Source: G963668435 sp963668435
GTDB taxonomy: Bacteria > Latescibacterota > Latescibacteria > Latescibacterales > Latescibacteraceae
Length of the DNA stretch: 64,000 nucleotides
NCBI GenBank assembly: GCA_963668435.2
Contig: CAXXSC010000008.1
Location: 1,240,001 to 1,304,000, forward strand
Reading direction: 5' to 3'
Numbering within the stretch: position 1 is the first letter of the stretch; each line of letters opens with the position of its first letter. Below the pieces are notes generated by a model. The model made no database searches, was not told the DNA's origin, and saw only the letters and a program-made list of their open reading frames with translations. A program made the translations under genes and the position numbers. Shown here in pieces: positions 18,541 to 26,770 of this stretch.

Positions 18541-19563
18541 TCAGAATTGCTCGAACCAGGCAAAAGCCGCCTTGTGGATTATCTCATGACCGCCTTCAAA
18601 AATGGTCAGCCGTGAGAGCCCGCTTGTCTTCCTGAGGTGGATTGCCCGGCCGCTGTAGGTAGGATCGTCACTGAGCGCAGAGATAACGGAATCCGGTACT
18701 TTCTCATTTTTTTGGATCAGCTCGATACTCTCCTCACTGATAACTTCTTTATCATTGCCGGCGCCTTTGAGCAGCTCATTGAATGCCCTTATGCTGTGAC
18801 CGACAGGAACATCATTGCCCGCGTCCACATCACAGCCGTCGTGAATACCGGCGTTAATATCGACAGCTATGTCATGGGCACGGCTGAGCATTGTCACCGG
18901 CGAGCGTTTCACATATTCAGCGTCAACCTCAGGGCCGTCCCCCGGTTTTCCTCCGCAGGACAATTCCATATGCCCGGCATACATGCTTCCCCACGCGGTA
19001 GTCTCGGCATGCCATTTTTTCAGGTCGGTGATCGAGGCCCAAGCGCTCACAGCAGTCCAGACTGACGGATAATTTCCCGCCATCTGAAGCGCCATGTGCC
19101 CGCCGCCGCTTACACCGCAGAGGAATATATGCTGATCATCGACATCGAAATGCTCTTTGGCCCAGTTCACCGCATCGATGATATCCTGCATGGCCGCCTC
19201 GGACCCGCATGCATCAGGACTCTTGTTCGGTCCCCGGTAATTGGGAAAAACACAATGCCAGTCGCGCTCACGGCACATGGAGAAACATGTTCTTCCGGAT
19301 TTCTGTTTATAATCGCCGCTCCAGGTATGAAGTCCGATGAGAAGGGGCCGGTTTTTTCCCGCAGCCTCGAAAACGCGCATATTCTGTTCAGTTCCGTCAT
19401 ATGTGGACTGTATCGTAATCACAGGCTCCTGTATTTGATCCTCTTTTCCCGGTTCAAAATCGGTATATCCGCTCTCCGGCAGAGCTGCCGTCAGCAGAAG
19501 TGCAAGGCCGCAGAGCCCCTTAAATCCGCTTTTCCACACCGTAGCAGCGCCAAGCCACCCCAA
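18541..19563 (-). CDS. Exported alpha/beta hydrolase, start uncertain
   Basis: 340 residues. The fold is a prolyl-oligopeptidase or esterase-like alpha/beta hydrolase: LLIGLHTWSGDYKQ (oxyanion region), VFPNYRGPNKSPDACG, HIFLCGVSGGGHMAL with nucleophile Ser in GxSxG, and a C-terminal LTIFEGGHEIIHKA with the likely catalytic His. The predicted start is a TTG without a ribosome site, giving a poor signal peptide (GLCGLALLLTAALPES). A strong ribosome site and ATG exist upstream at 19679, but in another frame that stops at 19491. The gene may be shifted near its 5' end by a real indel or a sequence error. Function beyond ester or peptide hydrolysis cannot be given. Confidence 0.75.
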   Translation of the reverse strand: MGWLGAATVWKSGFKGLCGLALLLTAALPESGYTDFEPGKEDQIQEPVITIQSTYDGTEQNMRVFEAAGKNRPLLIGLHTWSGDYKQKSGRTCFSMCRERDWHCVFPNYRGPNKSPDACGSEAAMQDIIDAVNWAKEHFDVDDQHIFLCGVSGGGHMALQMAGNYPSVWTAVSAWASITDLKKWHAETTAWGSMYAGHMELSCGGKPGDGPEVDAEYVKRSPVTMLSRAHDIAVDINAGIHDGCDVDAGNDVPVGHSIRAFNELLKGAGNDKEVISEESIELIQKNEKVPDSVISALSDDPTYSGRAIHLRKTSGLSRLTIFEGGHEIIHKAAFAWFEQF

Positions 19564-19679
19564 AGCGACATGAGGCCGGAGATGAATGCCACGGTCACTC
19601 CGGCGCCTAACGCCCCGGCAGACAGCACTTTTGCTCTATGAAATTCAAGTTCAACGTCTCCACAAAAACCCCGTTTCAT
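19491..19679 (-). other. Short frame with strong ribosome site overlapping the hydrolase 5' end
   Basis: A 62-codon frame from the ATG at 19679, with GGAGGA seven bases upstream (19687-19692), overlaps the start of the hydrolase gene by about 70 bases in a different frame. It encodes a basic start (MKRGFCGDVELEF) and a membrane-like stretch (AGVTVAFISGLMSLWGGLALL). It is most simply the true 5' end of the hydrolase, separated from the body by a frameshift, but it could be a coupled leader peptide. Confidence 0.4.
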
Positions 19680-20000
19680 GCGTATATCCTCCAAACATTC
19701 AAAATCAGAGTTATTCCAAACATTAATAATTGTAATATATGGCGTTACAACATACCGCAAAAGTATTTTCCTGATTCGATATACGGAATGTAGAATTCAA
19801 CCTTATCGTGATCAGCTTTTTAATAGAGAGACTGTAGAGAGACATATTATTTGAATGCGCCAATTACTGTCAGTTACAGCAAGAATATACTCCACAAAGA
19901 ATTACCGGCCACGGAAATCTATTGTCCACAGGGCACTTCAGGGCTATTATTATATTATGATACACAAAAACAGACAATTCCAGCAATGGAGAAACAGGCC
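19680..20000 (+). other. Intergenic region between divergent genes
   Basis: About 320 bases between the minus-strand hydrolase frame and the plus-strand aldo/keto reductase. It is AT-rich and should hold promoters for both directions; a TATTATATTATGATAC tract near 19950-19966 could be a -10 region for the rightward gene. An in-frame upstream extension of the reductase exists but has no ribosome site. No RNA gene or repeat is evident. Confidence 0.35.
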
Positions 20001-20858
20001 ATGAAACGTAAGGATTTTGTCAAGACTTCCGCCGCCGGACTGGCAGGCATGAGTATAGCCGCGAGCTCCCCCGGAATTCTCGCCCAGACCGCGAACGACA
20101 CATATCGCACACTCGGCTCGACCGGATTAAAGCTCAGACCGGTCGGTTTCGGCGCCAGCAGGACAACTGAACCGGCTGTCGTTAAAGCTGTCATCAGTAA
20201 GGGCATCAACCTCATCGACACCGGCAGGATGTATTCCAACGGCCGCAACGAGGAAATGCTCGGCCGCGTGATAGGAAACACCCGTAAGGATATTATCATC
20301 CAGTCGAAATTTTACCGTCAGATGCTCGATGATCCAAAAGCCATCGAAAAATCCATCGATGAAAGCCTTCGCGCCCTGAAAACCGACTACATCGACATTA
20401 TGCTCAAACAAAGCGCCGCGAAAAAAGAAGAGCTCCTCGCTCCGGCGGTTCTCGAATCGCTCGACAAAGCGAAAAAGGCGGGAAAAATACGCTTCAAGGG
20501 CTTCTCCACCCACAGCAACCAGGCGGAAATGCTGCGCGAGGCAGTGAAAAGCGGTTTCTACGAGATCGCGCTGGTTGCTTACAATCATGCCGGAAACTAT
20601 ACGCACTCGGTAAGCAACAACTATTACGAATGGGACCAGCAAGAGCTTGAACGCGAGATCGACAACGCTGTCAAGTCAGGTATGGGCATCATTGCCATGA
20701 AAACCTGTTCCGGCGGCCCTTGCTCGTTCGCTCCGAACGACAAACCGAGTTTCACCGGCGCGCTTAAAAAGCTGCTGCAGAACCGTAATATCAGCTCAAC
20801 GGTCCCTGCCATGGCAAGTTTCCGCGAGGTCGAGGAAAATGTAGCCGCCATGAGTTAA
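20001..20858 (+). CDS. Second exported aldo/keto reductase-like protein lacking catalytic His
   Basis: 285 residues from the ATG at 20001; an ATG five codons upstream is alternative. The leader MKRKDFVKTSAAGLAGMSI is Tat-like with K-R-K in place of the strict twin arginine. The barrel is clearly paralogous to the protein at 13115: RTLGSTGLKLRPVGFGAS, NLIDTGRMYSNGRNE with tetrad Asp and Tyr, and IIIQSKFY with Lys. The catalytic His position reads DYIDIMLKQSAAK, so Lys replaces His. The C-terminal IIAMKTCSGGP and MASFREVEENVAAM match the paralogue. It is followed after 28 bases by a LarA-like gene, so the two are probably one transcript. The substrate is unknown. Confidence 0.83.
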   Translation: MKRKDFVKTSAAGLAGMSIAASSPGILAQTANDTYRTLGSTGLKLRPVGFGASRTTEPAVVKAVISKGINLIDTGRMYSNGRNEEMLGRVIGNTRKDIIIQSKFYRQMLDDPKAIEKSIDESLRALKTDYIDIMLKQSAAKKEELLAPAVLESLDKAKKAGKIRFKGFSTHSNQAEMLREAVKSGFYEIALVAYNHAGNYTHSVSNNYYEWDQQELEREIDNAVKSGMGIIAMKTCSGGPCSFAPNDKPSFTGALKKLLQNRNISSTVPAMASFREVEENVAAMS

Positions 20859-20886
20859 ACCAAAAACAGAACACAGGCAGGGCATT

Positions 20887-22191
20887 ATGCTCTATGAGTT
20901 TCCTTACAAGTGGCTCGAGGCTCTCGAAATACCTGACCGTAACCTTGTCGGCGTATACGAGGCAAAGAACGTTAAACCAGAGGAGCCTCCCGCATCAATA
21001 GTCAAGCGCGCCCTGGAAAATCCCATCGGCTCGGAAAAGCTGGAGCTACTGGCGAACAAAGCTGAAAACGTTCTTATTCTGAGCGACGACAACACCCGCT
21101 ATACTCCCGCGCAGCTCCTTATTCCCCATATACTGGAGCGGCTCAAGAGGGGCGGTGTTGCCGATGACAGGATTGCGTTCCTGATCGCCAAGGGAACGCA
21201 CCGGAAGATGAGCCGTGAGGAACTGTGCACAAAACTCGGCACTGAGACTACCGAACGTTTCCCCGTGTTCCAGCATCACAGCGGCAATGCCGACATGCTC
21301 ACGCCGGTCGGGCACCGTTTCAAAGGTATCGATTTTCGTGTCAACAGGATGCTTTCCGATTTCGATCTCGTGATCGGCATGGGTACGATCATCCCTCACT
21401 GTATCAAGGGATATTCCGGCGGCGGCAACATTATCCTGCCGGGTGTGAGCTCAACCGACGCCATCGGCACAATGCACTGGCTCAACCTGGACTATTTCGG
21501 TGAAAAGATACTCGGCGTCAGGGACAATCCCGTGCGGGAACTGATCGATACTGTCGCACGTAAAGCCGGACTCGGTTTCATTCTCAACACCATCGTGAAC
21601 AATGACACCGAAATCCTCGACGCGGTCTCCGGCGATCCGGTCGAAGCTCACAGGAAAGGTGCTGAAATCGCCTCAAAGGTCTACACGGTGCCCGTAACGG
21701 AAAAGGGGGATATCGTCATTTTCGACGCGTTCCAGAACGACCTTGATTTCTGGCAGTCGACCAAGGGTCTCATACCCGCGTATGTCTGCATGAAAGAGAA
21801 TGCGGTCGTGATCGATGTGGCAGACTGTCCCGAGGGTATCTGCCACAATATCCCCGAGGTGGAGGCCAACGGTTTCACGGATCTCGACCGTATTATGGAA
21901 CTTCACAACAGCGGCAGCCTCCACCCTGTCGTATCACATAACCTCATCTCGGTCCACCGGGTTGTGACCGAGAGAGGCCGCTGTATCATGGTCAGCCGCG
22001 GCATCACAAAAGATTCCGCCGAAAGCACCGGGCTCATGTATGCTGCCGACGTAAAAGACGCACTCGGCAAAGCATTTTCGATGAAAGGCCCGGATGCCCG
22101 CGTTATCGTTCTTCGCCACGCAGGAAACATCCGCCCGCTCATTGGAACGCCGGAAACTGAGCAGCAACACTCGTCTTCCAAATGCCCATAA
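20887..22191 (+). CDS. LarA-like nickel-dependent racemase family (DUF2088) protein
   Basis: 434 residues, the usual length for the LarA family. LarA uses a nickel-pincer nucleotide cofactor to racemise lactate; related members act on other 2-hydroxyacids or epimerise sugar acids. Family motifs are present: LILSDDNTRYTP, FLIAKGTHRKMSREE, FQHHSGN, IPHCIKGYSGGGNIILPG with the Lys expected to bind the cofactor, and a downstream MHW carrying a candidate nickel-ligand His. No larB, larC or larE (cofactor synthesis) is in the window, so they would have to be elsewhere. No signal peptide, so it is cytoplasmic. Coupling to the aldo/keto reductase suggests hydroxyacid or sugar-acid metabolism (inference). 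Confidence 0.85.
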   Translation: MLYEFPYKWLEALEIPDRNLVGVYEAKNVKPEEPPASIVKRALENPIGSEKLELLANKAENVLILSDDNTRYTPAQLLIPHILERLKRGGVADDRIAFLIAKGTHRKMSREELCTKLGTETTERFPVFQHHSGNADMLTPVGHRFKGIDFRVNRMLSDFDLVIGMGTIIPHCIKGYSGGGNIILPGVSSTDAIGTMHWLNLDYFGEKILGVRDNPVRELIDTVARKAGLGFILNTIVNNDTEILDAVSGDPVEAHRKGAEIASKVYTVPVTEKGDIVIFDAFQNDLDFWQSTKGLIPAYVCMKENAVVIDVADCPEGICHNIPEVEANGFTDLDRIMELHNSGSLHPVVSHNLISVHRVVTERGRCIMVSRGITKDSAESTGLMYAADVKDALGKAFSMKGPDARVIVLRHAGNIRPLIGTPETEQQHSSSKCP

Positions 22192-22500
22192 CCGTCCCAG
22201 GAAACGAAACCACGACAATCTCATCCCGGCAAACACTTTTCCGAAGCCTGTAATAGAGTATACTTAACCTTGTAAATCATCATTTTTAGGCTTATAATAC
22301 TAAGTTTAAGAAAAGTTAAGCCCCGCACATAACGAGAATATATTCTCTTTTTGTTGACAGAAAGATTTTTTGTAACGATATTCACATCTGGGCGTATTCT
22401 TTTATGTGGGTTGTGATAAAAAACGCAACGATCTTGCCGAACACGACGTCTTACTATCGAATAATATAATCGACCATACACGTTTTAAGGGGAGGGCATT
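22192..22500 (+). other. Intergenic region ahead of the efflux operon
   Basis: About 310 bases without a gene. It is AT-rich and holds the likely promoter of the efflux operon (see 22354-22382) and its ribosome site GGGGAGG at 22489-22495. No terminator for the LarA-like gene is clear. Confidence 0.4.
22354..22382 (+). promoter_or_regulatory. Candidate sigma-70 promoter of the efflux operon
   Basis: A perfect -35 TTGACA at 22354-22359 is followed after 17 bases by GATATT at 22377-22382 (four of six matches to TATAAT). It lies about 120 bases before the first adaptor gene, the only good match in this gap. Confidence 0.4.
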
Positions 22501-23973
22501 GTGCATCCTGCCGTGAAAATAATTCTCATCATCCTAAAGAAAAAACCAAAGGTCACCCTTGCCGGAGCCGCCGCGTTGCTGCTGATAGTCAGCATGTTCT
22601 TATCCAGGTCATCCATACTTGAAAGCAGCAATGAACAGTGGGCGGAGGTCACGAAAGATGTATTTATAGACCAGCTTGTCGAAAGCGGGACCATACAGGC
22701 TGTCGATGCCGAACTTATCCGCGTACCGAGAATCTGGAACATGGAATTCCAGATTGTCAGCATGGAACCGGAGGGCAACCTGGTCAAAAAGGGGGATTTC
22801 CTCCTCCAGTTCGACACCAGCTCACTCGAAGAGGAGCTTTCAGCCGCAATCGACCAGTTGAAACAGGCCGAGGCTGAATTGAAAAGCATCGAGACCCAGC
22901 AGGCCAGCACGATGTCCGAACTCGAAACAAACCTCCAGATCGCAGAGTTTTCCAAAGAGGCTGCGAAACTCCAGGTCGAGCTTCTGAAATTCGAATCTAA
23001 AAACACCCAGGAAGAAGCCCGTCTCGACTATGAAAAAGAGCTTATCAGCTATGACGAGACCGAGAAAAAGATTGAGAATCAGAAAATCATTCACCGCGCC
23101 GAACATCTGAAAGCGGAACTCGCATATAAGCAGCAGAAAGCGAATGTCGAAGAAATTGAACGCCAGATAGAAGGTCTGACACTGAAAGCCCCTATCGACG
23201 GTATGGTTGTCTACAACGAAATCGGCGGACGGGGCAGCGACAACCCCAGCCACAAGCCCCTTATCGGCGATAAAGTCGATCCCGGCGAGGCGGTAATGAG
23301 CATCCCCGACCTCTCACAGATGCACCTTATTCTGCAGGTGAATGAAATGGATGCATCCCGTGTCCGGACAGGTCTGGATGTCACGCTCAGGCTCGATGCA
23401 TACGAAGATACTGAATATCACGGAAAAATTATTTATAAAGCCTCGCTCATCGAAAAGGATGACCGTTTCTGGAGAAACGCTAAACAGGCACCGCCATCTT
23501 TCCAGGTCACTGTACTCATCGATGAATCCGATATGATGCTAAAACCGGGCATGACCGCACAGGCTGTAATCGATATAGAACAGGTCAAGAACCAGCTTCT
23601 TGTCCCAATCGGTGCGGTATTTGAGCTTGCCGACGGTTCCACTGTTGTTTTCCCAAAAAAACACTATCCTGACGCGAAACCTGTCGAGATCGTAAAAAGA
23701 AACGATCTGTACGCAGTAGTCTCCGGAGAGCTGAAAGAGGGTGACAAGCTCTCCTGGCATACCCCGGAAAATGGCGGTTTCCCTCTAGGCTGGTTTGCCG
23801 AAATGGAGCGCAGACGTATGGAACACAGGCAGCTTGTCGGTCATATCGACACCATGAACGAACGCGGCCTCACATTCGATCCGGCACGGGCAGATTCAAT
23901 CACAGCGAAAAACAATGCGGCAAACGCTATCGACATGCCCCCGGCTTCCGGGTCGGCAACTAAAGTCCAGTAA
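22501..23973 (+). CDS. HlyD-family periplasmic adaptor (efflux)
   Basis: 490 residues from a GTG with GGGGAGG upstream. One N-terminal membrane anchor (TLAGAAALLLIVSMFLS) leads to a membrane-fusion protein: lipoyl half IRVPRIWNMEFQIVSMEPEG with KKGDFLLQFDTSSLEEEL, a long coiled coil from about residue 115 to 225 rich in E, K, Q and A, the returning half LTLKAPIDGMVVYNE, then beta-barrel and membrane-proximal domains (KPGMTAQAVIDIEQVKNQLL). Adaptors of this type bridge an inner-membrane pump and a TolC-like duct. It is the first gene of a four-gene operon that encodes a second, related adaptor. Confidence 0.88.
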   Translation: MHPAVKIILIILKKKPKVTLAGAAALLLIVSMFLSRSSILESSNEQWAEVTKDVFIDQLVESGTIQAVDAELIRVPRIWNMEFQIVSMEPEGNLVKKGDFLLQFDTSSLEEELSAAIDQLKQAEAELKSIETQQASTMSELETNLQIAEFSKEAAKLQVELLKFESKNTQEEARLDYEKELISYDETEKKIENQKIIHRAEHLKAELAYKQQKANVEEIERQIEGLTLKAPIDGMVVYNEIGGRGSDNPSHKPLIGDKVDPGEAVMSIPDLSQMHLILQVNEMDASRVRTGLDVTLRLDAYEDTEYHGKIIYKASLIEKDDRFWRNAKQAPPSFQVTVLIDESDMMLKPGMTAQAVIDIEQVKNQLLVPIGAVFELADGSTVVFPKKHYPDAKPVEIVKRNDLYAVVSGELKEGDKLSWHTPENGGFPLGWFAEMERRRMEHRQLVGHIDTMNERGLTFDPARADSITAKNNAANAIDMPPASGSATKVQ

Positions 23974-24055
23974 CGATCCGAAACGACGATATTAACTGAA
24001 AACAATATAGAATGCGGCCGGGGAACCGGCTGCAGCAACCGGAGGAACAGAAGGG

Positions 24056-25363
24056 ATGGAGTTTAAACTGCCTGACAAATCAGTACTCAAAAAGAAGCGC
24101 GTTATCAGCGGCATACTTGTGGCGATTGCTGCCATTGTGCTTCTTCTCACATTCGGAATCACAAAGGGAACGCCGAATATCGCAACCTACCAGACAGAGG
24201 CCGGTGAGTTCATTGTCGACATCACCGAAAAAGGCGAGCTGAAAGCAGCCATATCCTCCTCGGTGAGTGTCCCCCCCAGGATTTGGGGCAACACGAGGAT
24301 CATCAGGATTGTCGAGGACGGCGTCATGGTCAAGAAAGACGATTTTCTCGTCCAGTTCGACACCAGCGAATTTGACAAGCGCGTTCTGGACAGGACCAAC
24401 GAGCTCGACAATGCCCGCGCCGACCTTGAAAGTCTCAAGGCCAGCATCGATTCACAGCGCAAGGAACAGGAAAACCAGCTTCTCATCCAGGAATACTCGT
24501 TCCAGCAGGCGAAACTCCGCCATGAGCAGATGAAATATGAAGCCGCGGCTCGTCAGAGAGAAATGGAGCTCGAATTCAAGAAAGCCGAGCTGAACCTCAA
24601 GCAGGCCAAAGAAAAGATCGAAGCCCAGAAAATTATCGATGACGCCAATATTAAAAAGACCGAGCTCAAGGTCAAACAGGCCGAAATGAATCTCAAAGAG
24701 GCCGAAGACCAGCGCAACGCCCTGACGCTTATCGCGCCGAAAAGCGGTATGGCGGTAATTCAGTACACAAGGGGCTCAAGCGGCCGCGAAAAATTCAAGA
24801 TCGGCTCAACTCCCTGGCGTGGGCAGGAAATCGTGAGCATTCCCGACCTTTCATCGATGCAGGTTAAAACACAGGTCAATGAAATAGACATCAGCAGGAT
24901 CGAGAAAGGCCAGCAGGTGGTCATCACGCTCGACGCTATCGAAGGTCCCACATTCTACGGAACTGTCACCAGTGTCGCCAAACTGGCAAGGACCGAGATG
25001 GGATCGGACGCGAAGATTTTCGATATCGAGGTCACCATCGACGGCGAAGACGAACGTCTGAAACCGGGCATGACAGCACAGTGCAAAATCGTGACAGAAC
25101 GCGTCAACGATGTTCTCTATGTCCCGATCGAGGCGGTCTTTGACAAGGAAGACACAACTGTCGTCTATGTCAAGAAAGGCGGTTTCGAAGAGCGTGTTGT
25201 CAAGGTCGGCAAGAAGAATAACGATTACATAGTCATCATGGATGGTATAGAGCCCGGTGAAGAGGTGGCATTGCGCGATCCTACACTGCCGCTCGAGGAC
25301 CTCGGTATAGAATCAGGCGATGAAAGTGAAAGCGGCGGAAACGGTTCGTCGCTGCCTCTCTGA
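24056..25363 (+). CDS. Second HlyD/MacA-type periplasmic adaptor
   Basis: 435 residues with GGAGG and AGAAGGG upstream of the ATG. It repeats the pattern of the preceding protein: membrane anchor (ISGILVAIAAIVLLLTFGI), lipoyl half with KKDDFLVQFDTSEFDK, a long helical hairpin (residues about 95-215), LTLIAPKSGMAVIQYTRG, a conserved IVSIPDLSSMQVKTQVNE barrel, and ERLKPGMTAQCKIVTERV. The C-terminal tail is acidic and serine/glycine-rich. Two different adaptors in one operon is unusual and could form a mixed hexamer. The gene is followed 29 bases later by the permease. Confidence 0.9.
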   Translation: MEFKLPDKSVLKKKRVISGILVAIAAIVLLLTFGITKGTPNIATYQTEAGEFIVDITEKGELKAAISSSVSVPPRIWGNTRIIRIVEDGVMVKKDDFLVQFDTSEFDKRVLDRTNELDNARADLESLKASIDSQRKEQENQLLIQEYSFQQAKLRHEQMKYEAAARQREMELEFKKAELNLKQAKEKIEAQKIIDDANIKKTELKVKQAEMNLKEAEDQRNALTLIAPKSGMAVIQYTRGSSGREKFKIGSTPWRGQEIVSIPDLSSMQVKTQVNEIDISRIEKGQQVVITLDAIEGPTFYGTVTSVAKLARTEMGSDAKIFDIEVTIDGEDERLKPGMTAQCKIVTERVNDVLYVPIEAVFDKEDTTVVYVKKGGFEERVVKVGKKNNDYIVIMDGIEPGEEVALRDPTLPLEDLGIESGDESESGGNGSSLPL

Positions 25364-25392
25364 TCACACAAAGGAAAACAGGACAGGAACGA

Positions 25393-26676
25393 ATGGATTA
25401 TAAAGAAAATTTGCTGCTCGGTGTTGAAGGTCTGAAAAGCCACCTTCTCCGCTCCCTGCTTTCCATGCTCGGCATCATTTTCGGTGTCGGTGCTGTGATC
25501 GCCATGCTTTCAATCGGCGAAGGAGCAAAGCAGGAGGCCCTTGAACAAATCCAGCTTATGGGTATGCGTAATATCATCGTTGAAGACATGAAAAAGTCCG
25601 GCAGCGATGACCAGGAAAATGAGAAGAAAACCAACCACTCGCGGGGGCTACGCTGGATGGATGCCCGTGCTATCCGCGAACTGAACCCCCTTGTCGACGA
25701 GACAGTGCCTGTCAAGGAGACCTCCCTAACCATCCGCTACAGCAAAGAGCGGACAAAAGCAAATATTGTCGGCACTACCCCCGAATACGCCGAAGTGATG
25801 AACTATATCACCCGTGAAGGCTCGTTCTTCAACTTCAAGGATGTCGAGGATGCCCGCCGGGTCTGCGCAATCGGAAACGGCATCAGGCATAAACTGTTCT
25901 TCTTCGCCAATCCGATCGGTGAGAAAGTCAAGATTGACGACCAGTGGTTCACCGTCATCGGCGTGCTTGAAGAGAAATCGGTATCCTCGAGCCGTTCCCG
26001 CGGCCTTCCGGTCAACGATATGAACCAGGATGTCTACATTCCGATAACAGCCTCAATGAAACGCCTCTCCGGAGGTGACAGCAAGATGAGCTATGTTCCC
26101 GGTATCGGCTGGCAAAAACAGCAGGTGAGCGAACTGAACCGCTTCATCGCCAGGGTCCGCGATGTCAACCGTATTCAGGAGGCGGCAAATATCCTCAAAG
26201 CCACCCTTCTGCGCCGTCATAACAACGTCGAGGATTTCGCCATCACCGTTCCCGAGGCACTTCTCAGGCAGAGCCGTCAGACCCAGCGTATCTTCAACAT
26301 CGTCATGGGCGCCATTGCCAGTATCTCGCTCCTCGTGGGCGGCATCGGCATCATGAACATCATGCTCGCCAGTGTTCTCGAACGTACCCGCGAAATCGGC
26401 ATCCGACGCGCCACGGGAGCACGAAGGCTCGACATCCTCGGACAGTTCATGTTCGAGTCGGTCATGCTCAGTTTCGCCGGCGGCATCATCGGAATCATTC
26501 TCGGATTCGCCCTCACCAAGATAATCGCAGCCTACGCCGACTGGCGCACAATTGTGTCCTGGATGGCGATTTTCCTGTCATTCGGTGTATCGGTGGGTGT
26601 CGGCATTCTGTTCGGGGTCTATCCTGCACGGCGTGCGGCGAAAATGGATCCGATCGAGGCACTCCGCTACGAATAG
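25393..26676 (+). CDS. MacB-type ABC transporter permease without ATPase domain
   Basis: 427 residues. It has the four-helix MacB/FtsX topology: an N-terminal helix with LLSMLGIIFGVGAVIAMLSI, a large periplasmic MacB_PCD domain (residues about 50-290), and three C-terminal helices with GGIGIMNIMLASVLERTREI, RRATGARRLDILGQFM and GVSVGVGILFGVYPARRAAK. The conserved RRA-GA-R and YPARRAAKMDPIEALRYE ends identify the family. Canonical MacB has an ATPase fused at the N-terminus; this one has none, and no separate ATPase gene lies in the operon. It would need an ATPase from elsewhere. The likely role is efflux of peptides, drugs or lipids, or export of a surface molecule. Confidence 0.92.
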   Translation: MDYKENLLLGVEGLKSHLLRSLLSMLGIIFGVGAVIAMLSIGEGAKQEALEQIQLMGMRNIIVEDMKKSGSDDQENEKKTNHSRGLRWMDARAIRELNPLVDETVPVKETSLTIRYSKERTKANIVGTTPEYAEVMNYITREGSFFNFKDVEDARRVCAIGNGIRHKLFFFANPIGEKVKIDDQWFTVIGVLEEKSVSSSRSRGLPVNDMNQDVYIPITASMKRLSGGDSKMSYVPGIGWQKQQVSELNRFIARVRDVNRIQEAANILKATLLRRHNNVEDFAITVPEALLRQSRQTQRIFNIVMGAIASISLLVGGIGIMNIMLASVLERTREIGIRRATGARRLDILGQFMFESVMLSFAGGIIGIILGFALTKIIAAYADWRTIVSWMAIFLSFGVSVGVGILFGVYPARRAAKMDPIEALRYE

Positions 26677-26770
26677 AAACCGTGCCGGATCGGTCCGCAC
26701 AAACAATAGGCCGCGCAGAGCGGAATAATGAACTTTACGTATCTATGAAGTGATAGAAGGAGGCAAAGGG

